In this document: piece by piece, positions 7,840 through 18,190 of the stretch
Layout of the letters: every line of letters begins with the position of its first letter
Numbering within the stretch: the first letter of the stretch is position 1
NCBI RefSeq assembly: GCF_021283305.1
Contig: NZ_JAJSOK010000027.1
Span: 30,577-94,576 of the forward strand
Source of the DNA: Pseudonocardia kujensis
GTDB taxonomy: Bacteria; Actinomycetota; Actinomycetes; Mycobacteriales; Pseudonocardiaceae
Reading direction: 5' to 3'
DNA: 64,000 bases
Notes under the pieces: generated by a model
Seen by the model: only the letters and a program-made list of their open reading frames with translations
What the model was told of the DNA's origin: nothing
Databases searched by the model: none
Program-made: the position numbers and the translations under genes

Positions 7840-9228
7840 ATGCAACTGCTGCCGGCCCGGGAGCAGATGGCGTTCACGCTCGGCTTCCACATCATCCTGG
7901 TGCCGTTCGGGATGGCGTTCACGGTGCTGATGCTGATTGCGGAGTACCGGGGCATCAGGCAAGGGGACGACGTGGCGCTGCTGCTGGCCCGTCGGTGGTC
8001 GCAGGTGGCCGGGGTCCTGTTCGCCGTCGGCGCCGTCTCGGGGACCGTGCTCTCGTTCGAACTCGGACTGCTGTGGCCCGGGCTGATGGGCCGGTTCGGG
8101 GCCGCGTACGGCATCCCCTTCGCGGTCGAGGGACTCTTCTTCTTCCTCGAGGCGATCTTCGTGGCGATCTACATCTACGGGTGGGGCCGGCTCCGCGGGT
8201 GGACGCACTTCTGGAGCGGGGTACCGGTCCCGCTGGCCGGGATCGGGGGTACGTGCTCGGTGGTCGCCGCGAACGGCTGGATGAACGAGCCGGCGGGGGT
8301 GGTGCTGCGCAGCGGGCAGGTGGCCGCGGTGCATCCCCTGCAGGTCTACTTCAACGGAGCCTTCTGGTTCGAGGCGCTGCACATGCTGCTGGCCGGCTAC
8401 ATGGTCGCCGGCTTCGTGGTCGCCGGCGTCTACGCCGTCGGCCTGCTGCGCGGGCGACGGGACCGCTACCACCGGCTGGGCCTGATCATTCCGTTCACGG
8501 TGGCCGCCGCGATGACACCGCTGCAGATCCTCGTCGGTGACGTCGCCGCCCGGGAGGTGTTCCACCGGGAGCCGGCCAAGTTCGCCGCGATCGAACTCCT
8601 CCCACGTACGGGCAGCCACGTTCCGGAGGTGCTGGGCGGCGTCCTGGTCGACGGGCAGCAGCGTTACGGGCTGCCCGTTCCGGCGGCCGCCTCCCTCCTG
8701 TCGGGTTCCTCCCCGTCGACGGTGATCAGAGGGCTGGACGCGGTCCCGGTGGACGTGCGGCCCCGCGACGACCTCGTGTCGATGGTCCACCTGTCCTTCG
8801 ACGTCATGGTCGGGATCGGCTTCCTGCTGCTGGCGCTGTCGCTGTGGTTCGCCGTGTCGTGGTGGCGGCGGCGCAGCTCCCCGGCCAGCCGGTGGTTCCT
8901 GCGGCTGACCGCGATCGCCGGTGTGCTGGCGGTGATCGCCCTGGAGGCCGGCTGGGTGACCACCGAGGTGGGCCGGCAACCCTGGACGGTCGTGGGTCTG
9001 CTCCTCACCCGCGACGCGGTGACCACCGCCGGGAACCCATGGCCGTTGCTCGTGGGCACTCTGGCGCTCTACGCCGCCGTGGCCTACGGCACGGTGATGG
9101 CACTGCGGCTGCTGCGGCGGCGCTGGGCCGGACACGGCGAACCGGCCGGCGAGGGCTCTGTCTCCTCCGTCCCCTACGGCCCCTCGCGGACCCCGGAGCG
9201 TCGGGCCCCGATCGGCGGCCGGTCGTGA
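7840..9228 (+). CDS. cydA: Cytochrome bd ubiquinol oxidase subunit I
   Basis: About 462 residues of multi-spanning membrane protein that would bind haems b558, b595 and d and reduce oxygen with high affinity at the cytoplasmic membrane. Expected ligands are seen: His in LGFHIILVPFG near the N-terminus, His in FEALHMLLAGYMVAG, and Met in SFDVMVGIGF. The conserved Trp-Xaa-Thr-Xaa-Glu-Xaa-Gly-Arg-Gln-Pro-Trp stretch is present near residues 370-380. ATG 7840 matches the usual short N-terminus, though no strong Shine-Dalgarno is seen and in-frame GTG 7816/7819 are possible. Its stop overlaps the GTG of cydB. A bd oxidase supports respiration at very low oxygen, in keeping with the dormancy-type genes around it. 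Two operators lie upstream. Confidence 0.93.
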   Translation: MQLLPAREQMAFTLGFHIILVPFGMAFTVLMLIAEYRGIRQGDDVALLLARRWSQVAGVLFAVGAVSGTVLSFELGLLWPGLMGRFGAAYGIPFAVEGLFFFLEAIFVAIYIYGWGRLRGWTHFWSGVPVPLAGIGGTCSVVAANGWMNEPAGVVLRSGQVAAVHPLQVYFNGAFWFEALHMLLAGYMVAGFVVAGVYAVGLLRGRRDRYHRLGLIIPFTVAAAMTPLQILVGDVAAREVFHREPAKFAAIELLPRTGSHVPEVLGGVLVDGQQRYGLPVPAAASLLSGSSPSTVIRGLDAVPVDVRPRDDLVSMVHLSFDVMVGIGFLLLALSLWFAVSWWRRRSSPASRWFLRLTAIAGVLAVIALEAGWVTTEVGRQPWTVVGLLLTRDAVTTAGNPWPLLVGTLALYAAVAYGTVMALRLLRRRWAGHGEPAGEGSVSSVPYGPSRTPERRAPIGGRS

Positions 9229-10223
9229 GCACGTTCGCGGCCGCTGTGTTGTTCCTCGGCGTCCTCGCCTACGCCGTCCTCGGCGGCGCCGACTACGGTG
9301 CCGGTTTCTGGGACCTCACCGCGGGCGGTGCAGCGCGGGGTCGGCGTCCCCGCCACCTGGTGGACGAGGCGCTGGCCCCCGTGTGGGAAGCCAACCACGT
9401 GTGGCTGATCTTCTGCCTGGTCATGCTCTGGACCGGCTTCCCGCAGGCGTTCGCCGCGATCATGACGACGCTGTACATCCCGCTCGGGCTGGCCGCGCTG
9501 GGCGTCGTCGTGCGCGGCTGCGGGTTCGCCTTCCGCTCCGTGATGGTCCGGACCGACCAGCAGCGGGTCGCCGGGGCTGCGTTCGCGGTGTCCTCGATCC
9601 TGGTGCCGTTCTTCCTCGGGACGGTGGCGGGTGCCCTCGCATCCGGGCGGGTCCCGTCCGCCGGCAACGGGGACCCGGTGCACAGCTGGGTCAACCCGAC
9701 CTCGTTGCTCGGAGGTGTCCTCGCCGTGCTCGTGGCCGCTCTCGTGGCCGGTGTCTTCCTGACCGCTGAGGCGAGCCGCCGCGGCGATGCGACACTGGCC
9801 CGGTGGTTCGCCCGCCGGGCCCGGCTGGCCGCGGCGGGCGCCGGCGCCGTGGCGCTGGCCGGGATCGGCATCCTCCGCGCCGACGCGCCCCGGCTCTTCC
9901 ACGAGCTGCTCACCCGGGGGCTGGCGCTGGTCGTGCTGTCGGCCGGCCTCGTGCTCGTCACCGTCCTGTTGCTATGGCGGCTGCCCCCGCGGGTGCTGCA
10001 GGGTCTCGCCGCGGGAGCCGCGGCCACGATCATTCTGGGTTGGGGGGTCGCGCAGTACCCCTACCTGCTGGGAACCCACCTCCCGATCGCTGCCGCCGCG
10101 GCCCCGACTCCCACGCTGTCCGCCTTGACCGTGGTCGCCGCCGCGGCGCTGGTCCTCGTGGTGCCGTCCATGGGGCTGCTGTTCGCGTTGCAGCAGCGCG
10201 GGCGTCTGGGCAAAGCCCCGTAG
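9225..10223 (+). CDS. cydB: Cytochrome bd ubiquinol oxidase subunit II
   Basis: A 332-residue membrane protein, partner of CydA in the bd quinol oxidase. N-terminal landmarks of the family are clear: AVLGGADYGAGFWDLTAGG, APVWEANHVWLIFCLVMLW and TTLYIPLGLAALG. About eight hydrophobic helices follow. GTG 9225 overlaps the cydA stop (GTGA), indicating translational coupling. No cydC/cydD transporter genes, normally required for assembly of bd oxidase, follow in this window, so they must be elsewhere if the enzyme is functional. Confidence 0.93.
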   Translation: MSTFAAAVLFLGVLAYAVLGGADYGAGFWDLTAGGAARGRRPRHLVDEALAPVWEANHVWLIFCLVMLWTGFPQAFAAIMTTLYIPLGLAALGVVVRGCGFAFRSVMVRTDQQRVAGAAFAVSSILVPFFLGTVAGALASGRVPSAGNGDPVHSWVNPTSLLGGVLAVLVAALVAGVFLTAEASRRGDATLARWFARRARLAAAGAGAVALAGIGILRADAPRLFHELLTRGLALVVLSAGLVLVTVLLLWRLPPRVLQGLAAGAAATIILGWGVAQYPYLLGTHLPIAAAAAPTPTLSALTVVAAAALVLVVPSMGLLFALQQRGRLGKAP

Positions 10224-10299
10224 CGATACGCCCCCGGGACGTACCGGAGGACCGCACGGGGCGCACGTTCGATGGTCCGGCCCCACCGCGTGCCACCCC

Positions 10300-10317
10300 A
10301 TTGGCAGAACGACCGAT
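10300..10317. promoter_or_regulatory. 18-bp palindromic operator, site 6 (chaperone operon)
   Basis: ATTGGCAGAACGACCGAT, one base from site 1 and with the same 3' flank. It lies 115 bases upstream of the first gene of the nine-gene chaperone/redox operon. Confidence 0.7.
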
Positions 10318-10432
10318 TGCCGTCGTCGGGGCGGCAGGCGAGCGTGGACGGCACAGTGCGGCCGGACTTCGATGTGGCCACCGCGCGATCGGCGGCTCAC
10401 CGTTGACCTCTCTGCGGCAGGAGGAACGATCC

Positions 10433-10963
10433 GTGACTCTGAAGGACCCGACCGGCTCCCGGGGAGGTGCCGCTGTCCACCCGTGGTCTCCCGGTAGTCC
10501 CGGCGCCTCGCCCCGCTCGGCGCGGCGGACCGTCGCCTCCTACACCAACTACGCGGACGCCGAGCGTGCGGTCGACCGGCTCGCCGACCTCGACTTCCCG
10601 GTCGAGCGGGTCGCCATCGTCGGCCAGGACCTGCAGACCGTCGAGCAGGTGACCGGAAAGCTGGACTATCCCACTGCCGCCTGGCGGGGTGCGGTGAGCG
10701 GTGCCGTCCCGGGCGCGCTGCTCGGCTGGATCTTCGGACTCTTCGGCTGGGCCGATCCGTTGGTGAGCGGGCTTCTGCTCGCCCTCTACGGACTCCTCAT
10801 CGGAGCGGTGATCGGAGCGATCATCGCGGTGATCGTCTACGCGCTCCAGGGAGGTCGCCGGGACTTCGCGTCGGTGGCCTTCATGCGTCCCCAGCGGTTC
10901 GAACTGGTTGTCGACGACGAGGTGGCCGACCAGGCCGCCCGGCTGCTTGCAGAGAGGGTCTGA
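10433..10963 (+). CDS. General stress protein (GSP17M/DUF1269-like) with glycine-zipper membrane segments
   Basis: A 176-residue protein. A polar leader is followed by a small alpha/beta domain (TVASYTNYADAERAVDRLAD, then VERVAIVGQDL). Two glycine-rich hydrophobic segments come next (AVSGAVPGALLGWIFGLFGW and LYGLLIGAVIGAIIAVIVYAL), then a short C-terminal domain. This layout matches the general-stress-protein-17M-like family, whose biochemical role is unknown. GTG 10433 has GGAGGAA about 8 bases upstream. It is the first gene of the operon that continues with dnaK one base after its stop, so it is probably made together with the chaperones. Confidence 0.8.
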   Translation: MTLKDPTGSRGGAAVHPWSPGSPGASPRSARRTVASYTNYADAERAVDRLADLDFPVERVAIVGQDLQTVEQVTGKLDYPTAAWRGAVSGAVPGALLGWIFGLFGWADPLVSGLLLALYGLLIGAVIGAIIAVIVYALQGGRRDFASVAFMRPQRFELVVDDEVADQAARLLAERV

Positions 10964-10964
10964 G

Positions 10965-12848
<1,884 letters not shown>

Positions 12849-12857
12849 GCCCTGGCG

Positions 12858-13451
12858 ATGGGAGAGCCCGGACCGAAGACGCCGTTCGCCCGGCCGGAGG
12901 GTGGACCGGCTGCGGACGCGGAGGTCTCCGAGGCACCGCCTCACCCGGAGGGCGGACCTCCGCGGGAGGCGGCGCCCCCGTCGGCGGACGGCGCGACGGC
13001 AGGCCCCACCCAGCGCGCGCTCGACGCCGCCGAGGACCGCTGGCGGCGCGCCGCGGCAGACCTGGACAACCTGCGCAAGCGCTACGCGCGGGAGGTCGCA
13101 CGCGAGCGCGAGATCGAGCGGGAGCTGGTCACGTCGGCGTTCCTCCCGGTGCTCGACACCATCGACCGCGCGCTCGAACACGCCGCGGCGGACCCCGAAT
13201 CCATCGTCGAGGGCATCCGCACCCTCCGTGAGCAGGCTCTCGCGGTCGTCTCGGGGCTCGGCTACGGACGGGAGGACGAACCCGGAGTGCCGTTCGACCC
13301 GGCGCGGCACGAGGTGGTGGGGGTGGTGGACGCCGACGGGGCCGGGACCCCGCCCGGTTCGGTGGCCTCCGTGGTCCGGCCCGGCTACGGCGCCCCGGGA
13401 CGTCAGCTCCGGCCAGCTGCCGTCACCGTGGCGCAGCGGCAGGGGAGCTGA
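12858..13451 (+). CDS. grpE: Nucleotide exchange factor GrpE
   Basis: A 197-residue GrpE with a long disordered N-terminus (first 55 residues rich in Pro, Gly and Glu), a helical dimerisation stretch (DRWRRAAADLDNLRKRYARE), and the four-helix and beta-wing part (FLPVLDTIDRALEH, HEVVGVVDADG, VVRPGY). It promotes ADP release from DnaK. It lies 9 bases after dnaK and 3 bases before dnaJ, so it belongs to the same transcript. Confidence 0.9.
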   Translation: MGEPGPKTPFARPEGGPAADAEVSEAPPHPEGGPPREAAPPSADGATAGPTQRALDAAEDRWRRAAADLDNLRKRYAREVAREREIERELVTSAFLPVLDTIDRALEHAAADPESIVEGIRTLREQALAVVSGLGYGREDEPGVPFDPARHEVVGVVDADGAGTPPGSVASVVRPGYGAPGRQLRPAAVTVAQRQGS

Positions 13452-13454
13452 CCG

Positions 13455-14456
13455 ATGGCCCGCGACTTCTACGAGGTCCTGGGGGTGTCCCGGGACGCCG
13501 GCGCCGACGAGATGCAGCAGGCGTTCCGGCGGTTGGCGCGGCAGAACCATCCGGACGTGAACAAGGATCCGGGGGCGGAGGAGCGGTTCAAGGAGATCAA
13601 CGAGGCGTACTCCGTGCTGTCGGACCCGGAGCTCCGCAAGCGCTACGACCGTTTCGGGGAGGACTTCCGGCGGGTTCCCGAGGACTGGGAGGAGCGCGTC
13701 GGAGCCGGGGCGGGCGGATCCGGTGGCCGGGCCGGTCGTGGTCGCCGGGCGACCTGGACCACGGAGGGCGCCGACGTCGGCGCGGGATTCGGCGGCGGGG
13801 GCTTCGACGGCTTCGACGGCATCGACATCGAGGACCTCCTGGGAGGCATGTTCGGTGGCCGGGGCCGTGGCCGCGGCCCGCGGGTGGCCCGCACCGCGGG
13901 AGCGGATCAGGAGGCCGAGCTCCCCCTCACCGTGGAGGAGGCCTATCGCGGTGGACGCAAGGAGATCACGCTCAACGGTCCGGAGGGCCCGCGCAGCTAC
14001 ACGGTCACCATCCCACCCGGCGTCACCGACGGCCGGCGGATCAGGCTGGCCGGCGAGGGAGGGCGGGGGCTCGGCGACGGCTCGGCCGGAGACCTCTACC
14101 TGGTGGTGCGGCTGTTGCCGCACCCGCTCTTCCGCCTGGAGGGCCGGAACATCCACGTCGACCTGAAGCTCGCCCCGTGGGAGGCGGCGCTCGGCGCGAC
14201 CGTCCCGGTTGCCGCGCCCGGGGGCGAGACCAAGGTGACCGTGCCTTCCGGCTCCTCGTCGGGACGACGCCTCCGGCTGCGTGGACAGGGCATGCCGGAC
14301 CCGGCCGGGCACCCGGGCGACCTGTTCGCCGAGATCAGGATCATGGTGCCGGCACGGCTCAGCGATCGCGAACGCGAGCTGTACTCCGAACTCGCCTCGT
14401 CGTCGACGTTCGATCCGCGCCGCGCCACGACCGAGGACGCGAGGCGCCGCCGATGA
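13455..14456 (+). CDS. dnaJ: DnaJ/CbpA-type Hsp40 without zinc finger
   Basis: A 333-residue type-II Hsp40. The J domain occupies about residues 1-68, with the HPD triad in NHPDVNKDPGAEERF. A Gly/Phe-rich linker follows (GFGGGGFDGFDGIDIEDLLG), then two beta-rich client-binding domains (about 134-310) with DLYLVVRLLPHPLFRLEGR. The cysteine-rich CxxCxGxG repeats of classical DnaJ are absent, as in CbpA. The stop overlaps the ATG of a CbpM-like gene (ATGA), which strengthens the CbpA reading because CbpM normally regulates CbpA. It would stimulate the DnaK encoded two genes upstream. Confidence 0.9.
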   Translation: MARDFYEVLGVSRDAGADEMQQAFRRLARQNHPDVNKDPGAEERFKEINEAYSVLSDPELRKRYDRFGEDFRRVPEDWEERVGAGAGGSGGRAGRGRRATWTTEGADVGAGFGGGGFDGFDGIDIEDLLGGMFGGRGRGRGPRVARTAGADQEAELPLTVEEAYRGGRKEITLNGPEGPRSYTVTIPPGVTDGRRIRLAGEGGRGLGDGSAGDLYLVVRLLPHPLFRLEGRNIHVDLKLAPWEAALGATVPVAAPGGETKVTVPSGSSSGRRLRLRGQGMPDPAGHPGDLFAEIRIMVPARLSDRERELYSELASSSTFDPRRATTEDARRRR

Positions 14457-14845
14457 ACCCACAGAGTCGTCCGCTTCACTACCCGCTGGTCCGGAGTCCG
14501 AGACCCGCCCTGCTCGACGAGGAGGAGTTCGCCCGGCGTTGCGGCCTGCACCCCGAACTGGTGCGGCGGTTCTGGGCGCTGGGGCTGATCCCGGCCGGGC
14601 GTCGCGTCGACGGATCCCTCTGGTTCAGCCCGGCGCAGGTACCGGCCGTCGCACGGTTGCAGCGCTTGCGCGCCGCCCTGCCGCTCAACTACGCCGCCCT
14701 CGGACTCGTGTGCGACCTCCTCGACCGGATCACCGAGCTCGAGACGGCCCTGCGCGTTCGCGGGCGCGCCGAACCGGTGCGGCGACGCGCCACCACCCAG
14801 CGACCGACCGTCGACCGACCGGAGAGGAGTCAGCGATGGACCTGA
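14453..14845 (+). CDS. CbpM-like chaperone modulator / MerR-like helix-turn-helix protein
   Basis: A 130-residue protein. LLDEEEFARRCGLHPELVRRFWALGLIPAG resembles the MerR-type winged helix, followed by WFSPAQVPAVARLQRLRAAL and a helix with YAALGLVCDLLDRITELETAL. This pattern fits CbpM, which binds the J domain of CbpA-type Hsp40s and blocks their activity. It occupies the slot where actinobacterial dnaK-grpE-dnaJ-clpB operons usually encode the repressor HspR. It overlaps dnaJ upstream and clpB downstream (clpB ATG at 14836). Whether it binds protein or DNA is undecided; the polar tail PVRRRATTQRP could contact either. Confidence 0.75.
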   Translation: MNPQSRPLHYPLVRSPRPALLDEEEFARRCGLHPELVRRFWALGLIPAGRRVDGSLWFSPAQVPAVARLQRLRAALPLNYAALGLVCDLLDRITELETALRVRGRAEPVRRRATTQRPTVDRPERSQRWT

Positions 14846-17460
14846 ACCGCCTGACCCAGAAGTCCCAGCAGGCACTGTCCGACGCGCAGGACCTGGCGAT
14901 CCGTGCGGGCCACACCGAGGTCGACAGCGAGCACCTGCTGGCCGCCCTCCTCGACCAACCGGAGGGGTTGGTGCCCCGCCTGCTCGGGGAGATGGGCGTC
15001 GACGTCCGGGCGCTGCGCTCCGACCTGGAGGAAGAGCTCGGCCGCAAGCCCCGCACGACCCGGCCGGGGCCCCAACCGGGCCAGGTCGCGGTCACCCGGC
15101 GGCTGGCGAACGTGCTCGACATCGCCGACCGAGAGGCACGGCGGATGAAGGACGAGTACGTGTCGGTCGAACACCTGCTCGTGGCGCTGGCGGACGAGGG
15201 GTCCGCCGGCGGTGCGGGCCGGGTGCTCGCCCGGCACGGCGTCACCCGCGAGGCCTTCCTCGCCGCGCTGACGCAGGTACGCGGCAACCAGCGCGTCACC
15301 TCCGCCACTCCGGAAGGGTCGTACGAGGCCTTGACGAAGTACGGGATGGACCTGGTGGAGTCGGCCCGCTCCGGTCGGCTGGACCCGGTGATCGGCCGCG
15401 ACGCCGAGATCCGCCGGGTCGTCCAGATCCTGTCCCGGAAGTCGAAGAACAACCCCGTGCTGCTCGGCGAGCCCGGAGTCGGCAAGACCGCCATCGTCGA
15501 GGGTCTGGCCCAGCGCATCGTCGACGGGGACGTTCCCGAAGGCCTGCGCGAACGCACCATCTTCGCCCTGGACATGGGGCTGCTGGTGGCCGGGGCGAAG
15601 TACCGCGGCGAGTTCGAGGAACGGCTGCAGGCGGTGCTGTCGGAGGTCAAGGCGGCGGAGGGCCGGATCCTGCTGTTCGTCGACGAGCTGCACAACGTCG
15701 TCGGTGCAGGGGCGTCCGAGGGATCGATGGATGCCGGCAACATGCTCAAGCCGATGCTCGCCCGCGGTGAGCTGCACATGATCGGTGCGACCACACTCAC
15801 CGAGTACCGCCAGCACGTCGAGAAGGACGCCGCGCTCGAGCGCAGGTTCCAGCCCGTCTTCGTCGACGAGCCCACCGTCGAGGACTCGGTGTCCATCCTG
15901 CGCGGGTTGCGCGAGCGGTTCGAGGTGTTCCACGGCGTCCGGATCCTCGACGGGGCGCTGATCGCGGCGGCCACGTTGAGCCACCGTTACCTCACCGACC
16001 GTTTCCTGCCCGACAAGGCCATCGACCTTGTCGACGAGGCGTGCGCCCGGCTGCGCACCGAGATCGACTCCATGCCCGCCGAGCTCGACGAGATCACCCG
16101 CAAGGTGATGCGGCTGGAGATCGAGGAGGCGGCGCTCGCCCAGGAGGAGGACGCCGCATCCCGTGCGCGGCTCGACCAGCTCCGCCGTGAGCTGGCCGAC
16201 CTGCGCGGCGAGGCCGACGCCATGCGCGCCCAGTGGAATGCCGAACGGCAGGCGATCAAGCGGGTTCAGGAGCTCCGGGCGGAGCTGGAACAGGTCCGCC
16301 ACGACATCCAGGAGGCCGAGCGCGCCTACGACCTCAACCGCGCCGCGGAGCTGCGCTTCACGAAGCAGGCCGACCTCGAGCGCAAGCTCGAGGCGGAGGA
16401 GCACCGGCTCGTCGAGAAGCAGGGCGAGCACCGGCTGCTGCGCGAGGTGGTGACGGCGGAGGAGATCGCAGAGATCGTCTCGGTGTGGACCGGCATCCCC
16501 GTCGCCCGGCTCACCGAGGGCGAGCGGGAGAAGCTGCTGCGCCTCGACGAGGTGCTGCACCGGCGGGTGGTAGGCCAGGACGAGGCCGTGCAGGCGGTCG
16601 CGGACGCGATCATCCGGGCCAGGTCCGGGGTGAAGGACCCGCGACGGCCGACCGGCTCGTTCATCTTCCTCGGCCCGACCGGTGTCGGGAAGACGGAGCT
16701 GGCCAAGGCGCTGGCCGAGGCGCTGTTCGACTCCGAGGACAACATCGTCCGGATCGACATGAGCGAGTACCAGGAGCGGCACACCGTGTCCCGGCTGGTC
16801 GGCGCCCCGCCCGGCTACGTCGGCTACGAGGAGGGCGGCCAGCTCACCGAGGCGGTCCGCCGCCGTCCGTACGCCGTCGTCCTCTTCGACGAGATCGAGA
16901 AGGCGCACCCGGACGTCTTCAACACCCTGCTGCAGGTCCTCGACGACGGTCGGCTCACCGACGCGCAGGGGCGCACCGTCGACTTCCGCAACACCGTCAT
17001 CATCATGACGTCGAACATCGGGTCGCAGCACCTGCTCGACGGCGTCACCGACGACGGCCGGCTCAAGCCGGAGGCACGTGATCTCGTGATGGCCGAGCTG
17101 CGGGCCCACTTCCGGCCCGAGTTCCTCAACCGGGTCGACGACACCGTGCTGTTCACGCCGCTGAGCCAGGGCGAGATCGAGAACATCGTCGAGCTCATGC
17201 TGTCCGACCTGCGCGTGCGGCTCGCCGAGCGCAACATCACCATGGAGATCGGCGAGGGCGCCCGTCGCTTCATCGCGCACGAGGGCTACGACCCGGTGTA
17301 CGGGGCCCGTCCGCTGCGCCGGTTCATCGCCCGCGAGGTCGAGACCCAGGTCGCCCGCGCGCTGCTGCGCGACGGGGCCATCGAAGGGTCCACCGTGCGG
17401 GTCGACGTGGGCGACGACCAGCTCGTCGTCTCCCACGAGCCCGTCGGGGCGCAGGCGTGA
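14836..17460 (+). CDS. clpB: ATP-dependent disaggregase ClpB
   Basis: An 874-residue Hsp100. The N domain (MDLNRLTQKSQQALSDAQDL) is followed by AAA-1 with Walker A GEPGVGKT and Walker B ILLFVDELHN. A coiled-coil M domain (about residues 405-530, EEDAASRARLDQL and onward) leads to AAA-2 with GPTGVGKTELAKAL and the typical SNIGSQ and arginine-finger region. It threads aggregated proteins and works with DnaK, encoded upstream. ATG 14836 has GGAGAGGAG about 7 bases upstream and lies inside the end of the cbpM-like gene. The stop overlaps the next GTG, linking proteostasis genes to a redox cassette. Confidence 0.95.
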   Translation: MDLNRLTQKSQQALSDAQDLAIRAGHTEVDSEHLLAALLDQPEGLVPRLLGEMGVDVRALRSDLEEELGRKPRTTRPGPQPGQVAVTRRLANVLDIADREARRMKDEYVSVEHLLVALADEGSAGGAGRVLARHGVTREAFLAALTQVRGNQRVTSATPEGSYEALTKYGMDLVESARSGRLDPVIGRDAEIRRVVQILSRKSKNNPVLLGEPGVGKTAIVEGLAQRIVDGDVPEGLRERTIFALDMGLLVAGAKYRGEFEERLQAVLSEVKAAEGRILLFVDELHNVVGAGASEGSMDAGNMLKPMLARGELHMIGATTLTEYRQHVEKDAALERRFQPVFVDEPTVEDSVSILRGLRERFEVFHGVRILDGALIAAATLSHRYLTDRFLPDKAIDLVDEACARLRTEIDSMPAELDEITRKVMRLEIEEAALAQEEDAASRARLDQLRRELADLRGEADAMRAQWNAERQAIKRVQELRAELEQVRHDIQEAERAYDLNRAAELRFTKQADLERKLEAEEHRLVEKQGEHRLLREVVTAEEIAEIVSVWTGIPVARLTEGEREKLLRLDEVLHRRVVGQDEAVQAVADAIIRARSGVKDPRRPTGSFIFLGPTGVGKTELAKALAEALFDSEDNIVRIDMSEYQERHTVSRLVGAPPGYVGYEEGGQLTEAVRRRPYAVVLFDEIEKAHPDVFNTLLQVLDDGRLTDAQGRTVDFRNTVIIMTSNIGSQHLLDGVTDDGRLKPEARDLVMAELRAHFRPEFLNRVDDTVLFTPLSQGEIENIVELMLSDLRVRLAERNITMEIGEGARRFIAHEGYDPVYGARPLRRFIAREVETQVARALLRDGAIEGSTVRVDVGDDQLVVSHEPVGAQA

Positions 17461-17921
17461 GCGCCTCGGCGACGGCGCGGACGAGCACCATCGCCTGCCC
17501 GCACTGCGGGAAGCGGAACCGGGTACCGGTGTCCGCAGGCTCGGTGCCGAAGTGCGGCAACTGCCACCAGCTCCTGCCCTGGATCGCCGACTCGGGCGAC
17601 GACGACTTCGCCGAGGTCGCGGAGCGGGCCCCGGTCCCGGTACTCGTGGATCTGTGGGCGACCTGGTGCGGCCCGTGCCGGATGGTGAGTCCCGTCCTCG
17701 AACGGCTGGCCACCGAGCGAGCCGGTGAGCTCAAGCTGGTCAAGGTCGACGTCGACCGGGCGCCCCGGCTCTCCCAGCGGTTCGAGGTGCGCGCCGTCCC
17801 CACGCTGATGGTCCTGCGGGACGGCGAGGTACTCGCCCGCCAGCCCGGAGCCGCTCCGGAACCGGCGTTGCGAAGCTGGCTGGACCAGGCTCTGCTCTCG
17901 AAGGGAACCGGCGACCGATGA
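17457..17921 (+). CDS. Thioredoxin with N-terminal zinc ribbon (TrxC-type)
   Basis: A 154-residue protein. Residues about 14-35 form a four-cysteine zinc ribbon (CPHCGKRNRVP, then CGNCH), followed by a thioredoxin domain with the WCGPC active site and the cis-Pro loop in VRAVPTLMVL. Zinc-ribbon thioredoxins such as E. coli Trx2 reduce disulfides under oxidative stress. GTG 17457 overlaps the clpB stop and its own stop overlaps the next ATG. It would need a reductase; the TrxR-like protein two genes downstream lacks the usual redox cysteines, so electron supply is not obvious. Confidence 0.9.
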   Translation: MSASATARTSTIACPHCGKRNRVPVSAGSVPKCGNCHQLLPWIADSGDDDFAEVAERAPVPVLVDLWATWCGPCRMVSPVLERLATERAGELKLVKVDVDRAPRLSQRFEVRAVPTLMVLRDGEVLARQPGAAPEPALRSWLDQALLSKGTGDR

Positions 17922-18190
17922 ACGTTCCTGTCGGGCTCGACCCGCACCTGGCCTTCGTCCGCGACGACGTCGAGCCCCGCACGCCCGAGGGATGCGAGGA
18001 GTGCCTGCGGATCGGATCCCCCTGGGTCCATCTGCGGCTGTGTCTGACCTGCGGGCACGTCGGCTGTTGCGACCAGTCCCCGGGCAGGCATGCGCGCCGG
18101 CACGCCGGCCTGGTCGGCCACCCGATCATCCGGTCGTTCGAGCCGGGCGAGGACTGGCGCTGGTGCTTCGTCGACGAGGCACCGGTGTGA
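17918..18190 (+). CDS. Small UBP-type zinc-finger protein
   Basis: A 90-residue protein consisting almost only of a UBP-type zinc finger: GCEECL, then CLTCGHVGCCD, then SPGRHARRHAG and GHPIIRSFE. The order of Cys and His ligands follows the domain that binds the C-terminus of ubiquitin in eukaryotes. Bacterial single-domain versions exist but have no known ligand. It is translationally coupled on both sides (ATGA with the thioredoxin, GTG overlap with the TrxR-like fusion), so it probably acts with the redox or chaperone proteins. The eukaryote-like fold in a proteostasis operon is noteworthy. Confidence 0.85.
   Translation: MNVPVGLDPHLAFVRDDVEPRTPEGCEECLRIGSPWVHLRLCLTCGHVGCCDQSPGRHARRHAGLVGHPIIRSFEPGEDWRWCFVDEAPV

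Noticed and set aside
10299..10964. HAIR (HspR) or CIRCE (HrcA) heat-shock operators before dnaK
   Set aside because: No CTTGAGT-N7-ACTCAAG or TTAGCACTC-type inverted repeat could be found; only the 18-bp palindrome is present.
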